A program made the translations under genes and the position numbers. Source: Selaginella tamariscina (lineage: Eukaryota > Streptophyta > Lycopodiopsida > Selaginellales > Selaginellaceae). Taken from it: DNA of 64,000 bases. The stretch lies in assembly GCA_003024785.1 (NCBI GenBank), contig PUQB01000153.1:124001-188000 (forward strand), read 5' to 3'. The stretch's first letter is position 1, and each line of letters begins with the position of its first letter. Under the pieces are notes generated by a model. It saw nothing but the letters and a program-made list of their open reading frames with translations, did not search any database and was not told where the DNA came from. Positions 12,590 through 24,185 of this stretch are shown in pieces.

Positions 12590-15500
12590 CATGGTAACCT
12601 GGTATATATAACGTGGTTTTGGTTTTATGTTTTTAACGAAATCTGTGATTAAATATCTTCTTCTTTTTTTTAATTTGTACATAATTAAGTATAATGTACA
12701 AATTAAATGAACTCTCTGATTGACGTGTTAAGTTTACAGCCATTTTCACTTATTTTTTAATATTCATATCAATAAACCCTAAAACACTCCTGTTCCTTTA
12801 TGTGAATGGTATATTCTCTAAGAATAGTATTATTATTAAAAACTATTTGTTAACCGTGGCCAGTTAAGAATAAATAAGGAACTGATCAACTACAAGAGAG
12901 TGCAATATGATCAAACATTTTATAAAATTATAAATTAGTAAAACCCTTTTCCTTGTTGTAGTCCGTGAGGTCGATGGTGCAGATTTGGTTTGTTAATAAT
13001 TTAGTTTCATGTGTTTAAAAACCATATAGTATTATATGTAACTATAAGATATAAACATATATATAGTGGTTCACTTTAATGTGAACAATATGTCTATTGA
13101 ATAACAATGTGTGTGTACAAATACATCAAAAATATATGTTTTTAACTAGTTAATATATGTGTATGTTTGTATGTATATTTTCTTTACCTTAATTTACTGA
13201 TATATATGAATCCATAAGTATTTAATTTTTAGATATTCTTTCCCACTTAAAAACCTAGTTTTTGAAAGATAAATATGTATATATATTAATTCGATGGTTT
13301 AGATTTTATTTAATTATGTTAATTATATAAAATTAAATATTATAGGAAAATAATAGAGCTTATTTTAAGGATATATTTTAATTGGATAGTTTATATTTAA
13401 TTTTAATACGATCCGGAGGATACAATAACAAGAATACTCACAAATATCTATACCACTACATGAGAGAGCATTGTTTTAAATTCATCATATAAAAACACGG
13501 AATCTTAAGTAACCAAAGTAACTTATTTAGCACTATAACTTGCATGTAGTTTAAAAGAATAGGAATTTAAATGCTTTCAAAGATTACTTTTATTTTGATT
13601 AATAATTCAGATTTAATCTTTAAGGTACTTAGGATTAAAGAAACTTTGATTAAGTTTCATCTTTCACACTCTATATTTATATATTATTGTAAGCTATATA
13701 TTAAAAGGTTAAGTTATTATTTATGAGAAATGGATTAAATAGGTTTATGCTTATGTATATATTTTAATGTGTGCATGTATGTCATACACACACATATAAT
13801 ATGTTGTTAAGAAATTTTAGCATATACATTTATATACAAAATTAATGATTGATTACAATTGTGTTGTTCAATAGGATTCTAAAGAATTAAATAGGATATA
13901 AAAATAGTAAATTCATGCATCTGTTCAAGTTAAGCATTAAATAAACTAAACTTATTTTTTTTAATATTCTCAGAATCCTTAGAATTTACTGCAGTATATT
14001 CCCATGGCGCCAGTTGAACATTCTGTCACTTGTGAGCGCTGCATAATACATCTTCTGAATCACCATTTAATCATAGTAATAATACTCTTTTCCTTTTTTG
14101 TTAAACATTGACTTTATTAAACTTAATTAAGTAGTAATATAGATAATAAAATAACTAAATTAAAATATTCCTCCTGAATAAATGTGTACGTCCAATGAAC
14201 TGTCTTTAAACTAATGAAAATACATGTTTAACTTGAACATTAACTTCAATTTAATATTTATAAGTTGAAATTAAATTTATATTTATTTAATGATATACTT
14301 AATAGATGATGTTCAAAATCATCTGAATACTTAAATACTTACACATTTAATAAGAGATATACATTAAAAGTTTTATCTCAATAACTTATATAATTTTTGT
14401 TTTAACTTTATATATTATAATTGTGTGCACCTCCACGTGAATTCATTAATTGATTATAGTGTTATATTAGTGATTATCATCAAGTTTATCAATTTATATA
14501 GTATATAATAAAGATCTAATGTAAACAAAAGAATATCTAGACATCATTATTAATAATGTATTATAAGCAATCAAAAATTAAATCATTTAGTTTGTATATA
14601 AAGAACGATTATATACATGTAATATTTGTATAGATAAACAATAAGTATAAACTATATAAATTAAAAATTAAAATTAAAAATATTAATTTCATAAGTTAAT
14701 TACAAATATTAAAAGACTTGTGAAGAATACGTACGATGGCTAAATTTACACAGACACACATATATAGACAGTACACACGCATTTAAATATACATAAGCAC
14801 ATTTATGGGATCTATCCATTTTTCATAAATAATAATACCTTAAAGTTTTAATATAGCTCATGAATATATATATATAATTTATAACGTAGATTGGAAAGAC
14901 GCAACGTAACCAAAGTAAATAAAATTAACCTATTGTGGTGATTTAGGAAATTTTAGAATATTTACATGATATATTTAAAGAAATAAAATATACTATTCGA
15001 TTCTTTGATTTATTTAATTCTTTTAAATATGTACAAGTAGATAACTTATGTTGATTTTTCCTCTACAGCTACTGAAAGTTGAGAGATATATAATGTAAAC
15101 ATTAATATCAGCTTCAAACTTCAAACTATTATATGAGTTTTATTATATATTGTCTATATGCAGCATATGCATTTATTCACAAATGGTTGGTTAGAAATAT
15201 ATGTATATCCATGTATTACATGTCTAATGCCAAATATACATTAATGAACAATTTACACATACATGTGCACTATTTGTGTTTATATGATTTATTCATAATA
15301 TATCTTCTGACTGAAACCTAAAACTAACCTTTTTAATGCTGTAACAAATATTAAACGAATTCAGTGATAATGTTCTTTATTTTTTCTTTAAATATAAACT
15401 CTAATCTATGTATATATATTAACTTGAAGTGAACTTAATTTGATAAAAATATAGATTACTATCAATTTAATCACAAAAGAAAAGGATATTGATTATAGTG

Positions 15501-15640
15501 TATTTTCTTTTTACATCAGTTTTAATTTAAGATAAATTATCTATACGAGTCAATAGTTGTATATATATATATATATATATCACTAAAGCAAAATAAATTC
15601 ATTTGTCTTATGTTTCCAAAAACATCAGAATTTTACTAAA
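12590..15640. repeat. Rearranged extra copies of the arm modules
   Basis: No intact gene. 13230-13480 matches the right arm at 63210-63460 in the same orientation, and therefore the left arm at 16080-16340 in inverted orientation. 13590-13740 likewise matches 60070-60245 and, inverted, 18330-18530. In contrast 14750-15200 matches 18290-18760 in direct orientation, including the shared GCAGCATATGCATTTATTCA block at 15161. So a broken plus-oriented copy and a minus-oriented copy of the same module lie side by side, forming a local head-to-head arrangement. Confidence 0.6.
14000..14100 (-). pseudogene. Relic of the 54-residue small-protein gene
   Basis: On the minus strand, ATGGTGATTCAGAAGATG followed by TATTATGCAGC (about 14070-14039) matches the start of the small one-TM gene at 15805, but the reading frame is then lost. 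Only the first dozen codons are recognisable. Confidence 0.5.
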
Positions 15641-15805
15641 TTAAATACTAGAACGGACTGGTTGTGCTTTTGGTGGCGGTGGAATGAATGGCGGTTGATC
15701 GTGTCTCGGTGGAGCGTAGATCTTGTCGTCTTTGAGAGCGTAAACAAGAGCTCCAGTTGCCACCACCGCTGCTGCGGCTGCATAATACATACTCTGAATC
15801 ACCAT
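15641..15805 (-). CDS. Small one-TM protein, 54 residues, copy 1
   Basis: Unrecognised small protein. From the chosen Met it reads MVIQSMYYAAAAAVVATGAL then VYALKDDKIYAPPRHDQ and a Pro-rich tail PPFIPPPPKAQPV. Residues about 5-24 form one hydrophobic Ala-rich helix, probably a membrane anchor; the tail is soluble and Pro-rich. The frame is open 19 codons further upstream (to 15862), but I prefer this start: the upstream part contains a TATAAAAG box (15834-15841) and in the copies at 59.2 and 63.9 kb it is disrupted by indels while the frame from MVIQ is kept. Possibly a small mitochondrial or other organelle membrane subunit, by general character only. Confidence 0.6.
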   Translation of the reverse strand: MVIQSMYYAAAAAVVATGALVYALKDDKIYAPPRHDQPPFIPPPPKAQPVRSSI

Positions 15806-15833
15806 AATACTAAACCCTAATACACCCTCACTC

Positions 15834-15841
15834 CTTTTATA
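15834..15841 (-). promoter_or_regulatory. TATA box of small-gene copy 1
   Basis: TATAAAAG on the minus strand, about 30 bp before the MVIQ start. A telo-box-like TTAGGGTTTAG lies between it and the ATG. With the usual 25-35 bp from TATA to transcription start, the leader would be extremely short. Confidence 0.5.
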
Positions 15842-15934
15842 CCCTGCATTAACCTTTTCCACGCTGTAACGATTATTCTTTACCTTTTTGTTTGAAATGT
15901 TATTGTCTAATTAATTATTCTAATTGTGTTAGTA

Positions 15935-15935
<1 letters not shown>

Positions 15936-15966
<31 letters not shown>
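15936..15966. repeat. (GT)n microsatellite
   Basis: Pure GT dinucleotide run at the distal end of the shared upstream block; equivalent shorter runs occur upstream of the other copies (for example 19529-19540 and 59075-59090). Confidence 0.9.
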
Positions 15967-15969
<3 letters not shown>

Positions 15970-16390
15970 GTGGATGTCCAAGGAAAGGAACTGAGTATTT
16001 AGTTACTTGATTACTAATATTTATCATCACGTTTAAGACTCTAAATCAGTATATTCTTGAAAGGAATACCGGTAGCACCAAAGGTTCCATGTTCTCTCGT
16101 ACGAGGAATGGTATATATTATTTACATGGATATTTATGAGAATATTCCCTTTGGTTATTATTTATGTTTAAATTCTATGATTCTAATATGAACTATCTAA
16201 TTAAAATATATCCTTAAAAATAAGATTTATCCTTCTACTATAGTATTTTTATATAATAATATTATTTAAAAGATAAAATAATAGCTAAACCATCGAATTA
16301 ATATATATACATATTTACCTTTCAAAACTATGAAGAATATTTAAATTATATACTTAATAGATTCATGATGTATTAGTTAATCATTATAAG

Positions 16391-16508
16391 CAGTGTTTTA
16401 TCCCGTAATAAAAACTGTTACGGATTAACAATTAAATTATATTAGTAATAAAGTAAATTAATAATTAAATATTTTTGTAGCATTTTTTAACCACGGGATA
16501 AAACACTG
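16391..16508. mobile_element. hAT-type MITE, left-arm copy
   Basis: 118-bp element with 16-bp perfect terminal inverted repeats (CAGTGTTTTATCCCGT at 16391 and its complement ending 16508). It is flanked by a perfect 8-bp target duplication ATTATAAG (16383-16390 and 16509-16516). Termini starting CAGTG with 8-bp duplications are typical of nonautonomous hAT elements. The interior is AT-rich and noncoding. Confidence 0.9.
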
Positions 16509-17173
16509 ATTATAAGCACTATATAATACTGTATATGTAATATGTAAAGCAACTTGAAACTTTAATAAAGACTATTATATGAATTGTAATATATTTCTTT
16601 TACACACAGATAAGACTGTAATATAGTTTGACGCATTAAAAATTTATATTTATATTAGTGGCGGGCCAAATTTTAATAAAACTATAAAGTTATCAAAAGA
16701 TAAATTCTTTAACAATTAATATTTATTTCGATCGTATTAATATATCCACCCACTACATAACGTCACAAATTGTATGAAACATGTTTAAAATATTCATGCA
16801 CACTGTTTTATATTTTAATATATAAGTCATTAATTTATATAACAATATATAAATAAAGTTTAAACATATATTTTCTGAATTAGCCTAGACTTCTTCTCTT
16901 TTTAATAAAACATATGTAAGTTCTGAAATTCTCATTTTAATAAATGTATTTTTTAATTATTTAAATAGTTTAGTAAATTTAGAAGGTCTCTCTGTAATTT
17001 TATATCTCAATCGAAGTATAAGATAAATGTAAGATTTATTAAGACATATTTATTGTAGTACATATTTTGTTTGTGTCTGTGTTGTGCGGTGTGTGTGTGC
17101 TCAGAGTGAATGATTTATGAAAACTTACAATAAAATATTAACATATTGATATATTTCAAATAATTTTGCGTAT

Positions 17174-17260
17174 CCCACTTTAGCTCAGTTGGTAGAGTGG
17201 AGGACTGTAGTAACGTGCACAAATATCCTTATGTCGCTGATTTGATTCCGGCAGGTCGGA
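17174..17260 (+). tRNA. tRNA-Tyr (GUA) with 14-nt intron, probably decayed
   Basis: D-arm TAGCTCAGTTGGTAGAG, anticodon stem GAGGA with anticodon GTA at 17207-17209, and an intron at 17211-17224 directly after position 37, as in plant tRNA-Tyr. The T-arm is GCTGA/CCGGC and the 3' acceptor AGGTCGG then A. One mismatch in the acceptor stem (third pair C-C) and one in the T-stem (A-C) plus a changed T-loop suggest loss of function, although the internal promoter boxes are still visible. The inverted partner lies at 62269-62353. Confidence 0.75.
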
Positions 17261-17286
17261 TAGTTATTTATTAATATATCATTATG

Positions 17287-17452
17287 ACTTATATGCAATT
17301 TATGTCAAATATACAATGTTAATGATATATGTAAAATATAATCAAAGTAGTCTTGTGTGTATTTTTAATTAACTTATATGCAATTTATGTCAAATATACA
17401 ATGTTAATGGTATATATAAAATATAATCAAAGTAGTCTTGTGTGTATTTTTA
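17287..17452. repeat. 85-bp tandem duplication
   Basis: Two direct units with period 85 bp (starting 17287 and 17372), both containing TCAAAGTAGTCTTGTGTGTA. The same doubled unit is present, inverted and more diverged, at about 62090-62255 in the right arm, so the duplication predates the inverted repeat. Confidence 0.85.
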
Positions 17453-17926
17453 ATCATATTGGTTATTTAATCACCTGTTTAAAAGTAGAGTATTCACTTT
17501 CATAACTTTATTTTATATTTCATCTTGTACATTTTATAATGTAATAATACATTTAACATTATATTAGAAATATATATCTGTTAACTACAAAACCTGATCA
17601 GTTACTAATAATATACTTTTATCAGTAATAAAACTCATTAATAATAAATTAAACTATCATTTACCATAAAATTAAAAATGATATAAACTTATAATGCCAG
17701 TTAACGTGTATATATAACTTAATATATAAATACAGAAATATATAGAGACATTACATAGTTAAATTATATAAATAAGAGAATCTCAAGTATTTGAAGTACT
17801 CGATGTTAAACATGTCACAGATGACTGGTACAAATCCACTTCATTTAATAAAAGTCCTAATTAAAAAGAAATATATAATTAAAATCAGAATAAACACTAT
17901 ATATATACACACACACCTTTAAAACT

Positions 17927-18006
17927 TCTTCCAAATCTTTCCTTTGAATGTGAAACAGATGAGTCCGAACTAGCAACAATGGTGTCCCTGGGAATGCCAA
18001 AGTCAC
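17927..18006 (-). other. Exon-like segment, unrecognised, left-arm copy
   Basis: Minus-strand reading frame DFGIPRDTIVASSDSS then VSHSKERFGRSFK, ending at a GTGTGT donor. The equivalent segment in the right arm (61434-61537) reads DFGIPRDTIVASSDS then YIMSVSLQGK. The first 15 residues are identical and the rest is shifted by an indel. The family is not recognised and no partner exon was found. Confidence 0.35.
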
Positions 18007-18839
18007 CACTTGTTGCTCAAGAGGATTCTAAAGATATTAAACAGAATATAAACATACATATAAATTATGTGTGACTAGTATGCTATACACATGTATACTA
18101 TGTGTGACTATGTGTATGGTGTGCATATATCAGACTGTAATCACACACTAAATCATTCTATTCAAGTTTAAGCATTAAAGAAACTAAAATTATTCTTAAA
18201 ATCATTTGACAACATATATATTGCATACATACATTACATTATATATATATATATATATAATACGTACATACATGCACACGCACACACAGAGATATATATG
18301 TGTGGGTACACACACATTTAAATATACAAAAGCAGAATATCATTTATGTGATCTATCCATTTCTCATAAATAATACCTTTTAAGTTTTTAATATACAGCT
18401 CATGAATGTATATACAGTAATATATAATATATTTTAGTATAGAGTGTGAAAGATGAAACGTAACCGAAGTTTCTTTAATCCTATATACCTTAAAGATTGA
18501 ATCTGAATTATTGATCAAAATAAAATAACCTGTTCTATATATGCCTGACATGATTTTGGATATTTTAAGAATATTTACATAATAGTATGCTATTAAAATC
18601 TTTATTTTAATTCATTCTTATAAATATGTAAATTTATTTTGACTTTTGCAGATTTTTCTACAGCTACCGAACGTTGAGACGTACTATTATATGAGTTTTA
18701 ATATATATCGGCTATAGGCAGCATATGCATTTATTCACAAACGGTTGGTTAGAAATATTTATATGTATTACATAAATAGATATTAAACAGAATATAAAAT
18801 AATGATGAACAATTTACACACATGCATACCGTGCCTACG

Positions 18840-18935
18840 TAATCTGTTTCATGAGACATTGGTTTTGGTGGATTTCTCTTGTACTGAATCCTAAAACCAT
18901 TGCATTAACCTTTTTAATGCTGCAGAAGGTTAATG
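18840..18935 (-). pseudogene. Relic of a gene behind the shared upstream block
   Basis: Downstream (minus strand) of a degenerate AAGGTTAATG pair at 18895-18935 is ATGGTTTTAGGATTCAGTAC followed by a stretch that reads KRNPPKPMSHETDYVGTVC in one frame. It occupies the position of the small gene relative to the upstream block but encodes something else or is decayed. A matching relic is at 59,690-59,780 in the right arm. Confidence 0.3.
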
Positions 18936-19188
18936 CTCCAACAAATGTTAAGTGATAATATTTTATATTCTTTATATTTAAATGTAAAATTCAAGTAAAT
19001 ATTCTAATCTATGTATACAGAATCAACTTAATTTAGTAATATACATTATATATATAGTTTTTATAGAAGTTTTATATGCTTTACTTATCATTTAAATTTA
19101 ATACATATGTATATATAAAATATCCTTTTTATTAAAAATCTCTCACGTTTCCTCGTTAAAACATCAGAATTTTACCAAATTAAATCGT

Positions 19189-19353
19189 TTAAGAAGTACT
19201 ACGGACTTGTTGTTGTGGCATTGGTGGTGGAATGAATGGGGCTTGATCGTGTCTTGGTGGAGCGTAGATCTTGTCATCTTTGAGTGCGTAAACAAGAGCT
19301 CCAGTTGCCACCACCGCTGCTGCCGCTGCATAATACATACTCTGGATCACCAT
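19189..19353 (-). CDS. Small one-TM protein, 54 residues, copy 2
   Basis: Same protein as copy 1 with a changed tail (DQAPFIPPPMPQQQVRSTS). MVIQSMYYAAAAAVVATGAL gives one hydrophobic helix; KDDKIYAPPRHDQ follows. Synonymous and tail changes but an intact frame relative to copy 1 argue for past or present protein-level constraint. The upstream frame is open to 19410 but includes the TATAAAAG box at 19382-19389, so translation probably starts at 19353. Two AAAAGGTTAATG units lie just upstream (19397-19424). Function unknown. Confidence 0.6.
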   Translation of the reverse strand: MVIQSMYYAAAAAVVATGALVYALKDDKIYAPPRHDQAPFIPPPMPQQQVRSTS

Positions 19354-19381
19354 AATACTAAACCCTAATACGCCCCCGCTT

Positions 19382-19389
19382 CTTTTATA
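19382..19389 (-). promoter_or_regulatory. TATA box of small-gene copy 2
   Basis: TATAAAAG on the minus strand, about 30 bp before the MVIQ start, preceded by two GGTTAA-containing units. Confidence 0.5.
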
Positions 19390-19396
19390 ACCTGCA

Positions 19397-19720
19397 TTAA
19401 CCTTTTCCATTAACCTTTTCCATGCTATAACGAATATTCCTTGTGAATATTACGAATTAATAATAACAATCTTCCCCTTTTTGTTTGAAAGGTTAACGTT
19501 CGAGTCGTTATTCAACCTAAATTAATTTGTGTGTGTGTGTATAATGTGTGGAATGTGAACGTCCAGTTTATTCTGCAGCTAGAAGTTAAGTGTCGTGAAA
19601 TATATTATAAACACAGGTTGATGCATATGCCTGTGTGTGTTACAGCATCAAACGATGTCTTGTGACTGTAGAAACTCGCATATTATGTTTATAAATGAAT
19701 ACATTAATATCAGCTTGGAA
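19397..19720 (-). promoter_or_regulatory. Shared upstream block, left arm, in front of the 54-residue gene
   Basis: From gene-proximal to distal (minus strand): two AAAAGGTTAATG units; an ACAAAAAGGGGAAGATTGTT segment; AACGTTAACC; a GT microsatellite; TGGACGTTCACATTCCACA; CTAGCTGCAGAATAAACTGG; a GTAACACACACAGGC segment; and GAGTTTCTACA. The same order is found in front of the unrelated 134-residue gene at 23830-24185, and in both right-arm counterparts. Confidence 0.65.
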
Positions 19721-19744
19721 CTTTAAAGACTATTATATGAATTG

Positions 19745-19880
19745 TAATCCTAGGGAGTCCACTTATAATATATATGTATATATATGGTATGACCATGTAT
19801 GACTTTTTAAATACACCCACTATACATTTTAAAATTTAATATTTAACCACTATATATACATACAATAAGAGTATTTACTC
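19745..19880. repeat. Short interspersed repeat, copy 1
   Basis: Contains GGGAGTCCACTTATA, GGTATGACCATGTATGACTT and AATATTTAACCACTATATAT. Related copies are at 28770-28880 (inverted relative to this one, outside the matching arm position) and 58740-58870 (the mirrored arm position). Confidence 0.6.
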
Positions 19881-21420
19881 TCTTGTTTTCTCCAAACCTC
19901 TAACGCTTCTTTTAATAAAAGCAAATTGTCTAGTTTTTTAATATATTTTTCAAAATATTTTCTTTTTCTAATATAAGATGTTCATATGTGAAATTGTGAA
20001 GGATTTTAATTATTTTCATAAGCTTTAAGATCCTACTACCTTTATATTAATAAAATCAAGTTACATTTGAACTGTATATTGAAATCTCTCGTGAACTACC
20101 CACCCTTTTTATACTGTGTTTTACTTTGGATTCAGTTCTGTATGAAAAAATATACACATACCAAATATTTTATTTTACACCTCTCACGCTCAGTCCACAT
20201 GATGGTGACTGGACTCCCTGGGATTGTAATATACATCTTTTACACACGGATAAGAATGTAATATAGTTGACACTTTAATATTATTGGTGGTGAATCAAGT
20301 TATCAGTGTACTATACACACCCACACACACAGTATTAAATATAATAAAAAGTAATAGTATGCAATGTAGCATAAATAATCTAAAAAGTATATAAATAAAA
20401 GCCACGTGGAGTAGCATTTAAAATAAAACTTCAAATTTCTTTTATATTGAGATTGTTCAACCACACGATAATATAATATAGAAAACCATTCATAAATGGC
20501 AATGACAAATAAAAGTAAATATATAAAGTCCGCTTGTCATAAACACCCATCATATAATTGAAATATTTAAAATAAATTTTAAAATTAAAAAAAATACAAA
20601 TCATTGAATTACGATATATTTTTTCCATATACTTTAAACTTGAACATTAAATTTATTAAAGTATATTAATTATATATATGACACGTGTATTTCTTTCTCT
20701 CTTGAACAAATGTCAACGTGTAAAGAATTGTCTTTAAACTAAAATACCATTTAACTTTAACATTAACTTTAATATGATATTATACTTTTAATTAAATCTA
20801 AATTTAATTAATGGCAATGATGTTTATTTAGTTATATTATACAAAATTATTTGAATATTTATAATGTATACATTAATATCAGCTTGAAACTTTAAAGACT
20901 ATTATATGAATTGTAAACACATGGATAAGAATGTATAATTGACACTCTTCGATATTCATAGTCAACCAAATATTAATAAATTATAAAGTTATCTAAATTC
21001 TTTAATATTCTATATTTATTTGGATTATACTAATGTATAAGAAATTAAGGAGAATGGAAAAGGTAGTTCATTTGCTTATCTGTAACGTCACAGAATGTAT
21101 AAAACACATTAAAATTTACAAACTATTTAATATTTTAATATATAACATAATACATAAATATATTATTTAAACTTATAATTTTAAACCTTTTTCTTTTTAA
21201 TAAAACATTTGTAAACACTACAATTTTCAATATAACAAAGTTAAAAATTTACAAAGTAGAACATATTAATGTGTTAACTATATATATTTATATATATACA
21301 TAAACACATAAATATCTTTAGAAAAATCTTTAACAAGAAAAGCTACATTGAAGTGTGTTCAAACATTGTTTAAAATTTAAATTTTAAAAAATTAAAATTA
21401 TTGTTAGAATCCTTATAATA

Positions 21421-21485
21421 TAAGGACTATTAGTTGCCTCTGCATAATATAACTTCTCAATCACCATTTATTATGAAGCTCTTTT
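21421..21485 (-). pseudogene. Relic of the 54-residue small-protein gene
   Basis: A short minus-strand match (GATTGAGAAGTTATATTATG then CAGAGGCAACTAATAG) to the beginning of the small-gene coding sequence. The mirrored trace is at 57215-57250. No reading frame is preserved. Confidence 0.4.
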
Positions 21486-22607
21486 TTTTAAAACTTTTTT
21501 AATATATTGAATATTCAGTAACAATGTAATTTGTTTTATTTATGAATACATGTACATATTAAATTTGAATTAAATTATATAGATTATATTATTAATCAAA
21601 TAACCAAACAAAGTAAATATAGTGTTTTTTTTTTCTTTAAATAAATGTGAACCCTACTATAGATTCTATATAAAAGGTATTATTGACATTATTAGAGTTG
21701 TTACTATTGTTGTAACAAATATAAATGTATTGGAATAGTCAAAATCATGGTAATATAAAGATGTTTTAGGAGATCCTATTACTTAATAACTGTTGGTACT
21801 ATAAAAGTTATTGCTATTGTATTACACCTTGTTATAAAAGATCATATTAGAACATGAGTTGTTTTTGTTGTCAAAATGTTAATATGTGTAAGCCTTATAT
21901 ATAGTTCATTTCACTTCATTAAGCCCACATATAATTCATTTAATTTCAATAAATTACATTTTTAAAAGTACTAATATAAATTACATAAAAAATAAATTTT
22001 ACTTGAAAAACCTAATTTCTAGTACTAGTATTTTCAAAAAGTACAATAAAAATTGAGTTGATATAATTGTTAATTTAGTGAGCAACAATGCGATCTTAAA
22101 ATGTTATTTTTAAACCCTTTAAAAACTTTTTAAAATAAGTATTTTACTAATTAATTTTTATATATCATCACATTTTTAATATAAAGATAAAAATAAAACA
22201 CTTAACATTTTAAACCTTATAAGCTCAAAAGTCCAGTCTATTTAATTATAATAAAAGGTCTCATCAAAATTTAATCTTTAAAAACATAAATAATTTTGAC
22301 TTCACCCTCGTGTAGATCTCTAATTTATTTTTAATTATATTTGAATTTTAAAAACAGAGAATATAACATAAAGGAGAAACATAAACACAGAAAATGTTTA
22401 GTTTATTTTTGTATAATGATATTTAATTTCAAAATTAAGAAAAATAACGTAAAGCAAAAAACATGATATAAAACAAAGTTCAACATAAACATTGGTTTAT
22501 TGAGTATAAAAAAACTTGTATAATGTTATATTACTAAACTTAAATTATTAAACTTGATTTTTTTAAATTAGGAAACCAAAAGTGAAGAATCTGACGGTGA
22601 GATCGAT

Positions 22608-23028
22608 ATGGCGTCTCCCTACTATCTGACGCTGGCCATTCTGTACTTTGACTTGGAAATAGCCTCAAACCAGTCTTTCAAAATTGTTGCTAATTTGCTT
22701 TTGAAGAAGGTACTTAGCCAAAATTTAAATATTTTGTATATTATATAAATGTATTCTTGCGATACTATTACTCTATTCTCCGTAGATTAGGACGATCATA
22801 ATACACATTACTATAAATAAGCATCCACATTAGTGCTATATTTTTTAATGTAATCATAGCGTTGTGTGTTTAATCAATTCTCCATATGCTTGAAGATTTA
22901 TTCTTACTACTCATAATACACATGCACGCACACACACATTGTGGATTTCGTATTATCTTAGACTTAAACAGGTTGTAGTTGAGGAGCAACCTAATGACGT
23001 ATCAGAGGTTCCATGTTTTACTGGATAA
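22608..23028 (+). CDS. Two-exon small protein, 52 residues, left-arm copy
   Basis: Exon 1 (22608-22709) reads MASPYYLTLAILYFDLEIAS then NQSFKIVANLLLKK, ending at a GTACTT donor; exon 2 (22972-23028, acceptor TTAAACAG) continues in phase 0 as VVVEEQPNDVSEVPCFTG and TAA. The reading may extend upstream (ETKSEESDGEID after an AG at 22571), but an indel in the right-arm copy breaks that extension, so the Met is favoured. The right-arm copy keeps both exon lengths (102 and 57 nt) and the same stop position. Unrecognised; the first 20 residues are moderately hydrophobic. It converges on the 134-residue gene. Confidence 0.45.
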
Positions 23029-23277
23029 GATAGCTGTGTAGCTGGTTAGAAGCAGGGATGTAACCAGGGAAGCTTGTATACAGAACTTGATTGAGGATCC
23101 ATACGCTGGCTCACCACGGATACCGAATGGATGGTACATACACAAACAAAAATGAAGAATATGTAAGACTTGCCTCTTAGATAGTTTTTTTAAAAATCCT
23201 TTAATAACCATTCAACGCACATGGCTATTGCTTTATTAAACTATGTTATCAAACACACATGGTTACATTTCATGTAC

Positions 23278-23682
23278 TTAACAAGGATATTGGCGTGCTC
23301 TTTTCATGGTATGCTTAAAAAGGTCTTTTGACTTTCTCTTAAGAAGTCCCATATCTGTATTCTTGTCCTTATTAGTTTCTGTAAGCATCTTAGAAGACTC
23401 ACTAGGACACGTTTCATTAATTAATAAAGAGTTATCTATAACCAGTTCGACTTTTTTCTTAAGTCCTCCTGTAGAAATGGTGCCTTTACGATTAGATCGC
23501 TTACCCTTGGCAGTAAACACGTTTCCCTTATAATTCCACTTGGGATGAGCTTTAAGGGCAACCACTTTGTCTGCAGTGTCTGCTTTGGGCTCCTGTTTTG
23601 GTGCTTCGCGGCTAGAATAAACTATTCTAATCTTTAACATCTTTCCCTCGCACATAACGCTTATTGACTTGCCCTCTGCCAT
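23278..23682 (-). CDS. 134-residue Lys-rich protein, left-arm copy
   Basis: Intronless frame starting MAEGKSISVMCEGKMLKIRI. It is Lys/Arg-rich with a basic block (AKGKRSNRKGTISTGGLKKK) and a basic end (MKRARQYPC), so nucleic-acid binding or nuclear localisation is possible but not shown. No family recognised. The right-arm copy (54889-55293) is also 134 residues. The start is supported by conservation from the Met, a TATATAAA box upstream and the position relative to the shared upstream block. A 16-bp motif TACTAGGGYATTTTCA just before the ATG is doubled here and single in the right arm. Confidence 0.6.
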   Translation of the reverse strand: MAEGKSISVMCEGKMLKIRIVYSSREAPKQEPKADTADKVVALKAHPKWNYKGNVFTAKGKRSNRKGTISTGGLKKKVELVIDNSLLINETCPSESSKMLTETNKDKNTDMGLLKRKSKDLFKHTMKRARQYPC

Positions 23683-23726
23683 TCTGAAAATACCCTAGTA
23701 TGAAAATGCCCTAGTAGGTATCTCAA

Positions 23727-23734
23727 TTTATATA
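23727..23734 (-). promoter_or_regulatory. TATA box of the 134-residue gene, left arm
   Basis: TATATAAA on the minus strand, about 50 bp before the ATG because of a local 20-bp duplication; in the right arm the spacing is about 35 bp. Confidence 0.5.
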
Positions 23735-23774
23735 GAGTAGAAGAAAAACGTGTCACTTCACAATAGGTACATTT

Positions 23775-23949
23775 CCTTTTCATTAACCTTTTTCATTAAC
23801 CTTTTGCATTAACCTTTTTCATTAACCTTTTCCATTAACCTTTTCCATGCTATAAAGTTGCTAATATTACTAATTAGCAATAATAATCTTTCCCTTTTTG
23901 TTTAAAATGTTAACGTTCAAGGAGTTGTTATTAAATCTAAATTAACTAG

Positions 23950-24018
<69 letters not shown>

Positions 24019-24185
24019 TTGTGGAATGTGAACGTCCAGTTTATTTTGCAGCTAGAATTTAAAGTCTAAATGTTGTGAAATAGATTATAAACACGAGTTG
24101 ATGCGGACACCTGTGTGTGTTACAGCATTAAACGATGTCCTCTGAATGTAGAAACTCACATATTTTGTTTATAATAAATACATTA
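23775..24185 (-). promoter_or_regulatory. Shared upstream block, left arm, in front of the 134-residue gene
   Basis: Five tandem units of the type AAAAGGTTAATG (23775-23848) followed distally by the same ordered motifs as upstream of the 54-residue gene: ACAAAAAGGGAAAGATTATT, AACGTTAACATT, a simple repeat (here (TA)n at 23959-24014), TGGACGTTCACATTCCACA, a GTAACACACACAGG segment and GAGTTTCTACA. GGTTAA is the core of GT-1 type elements in plant promoters. Unit number differs from the right arm (three units). Confidence 0.65.
23959..24014. repeat. (TA)n microsatellite
   Basis: About 28 TA units; the mirrored right-arm site (54637-54654) is much shorter. Confidence 0.95.

Noticed and set aside
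15806..15862. N-terminal extension MEKVNAGYKRSEGVLGFSI of the small gene
   Set aside because: It overlaps a TATAAAAG box and the GGTTAA units, and is frame-shifted in copies 3 and 4; probably promoter sequence read as codons.
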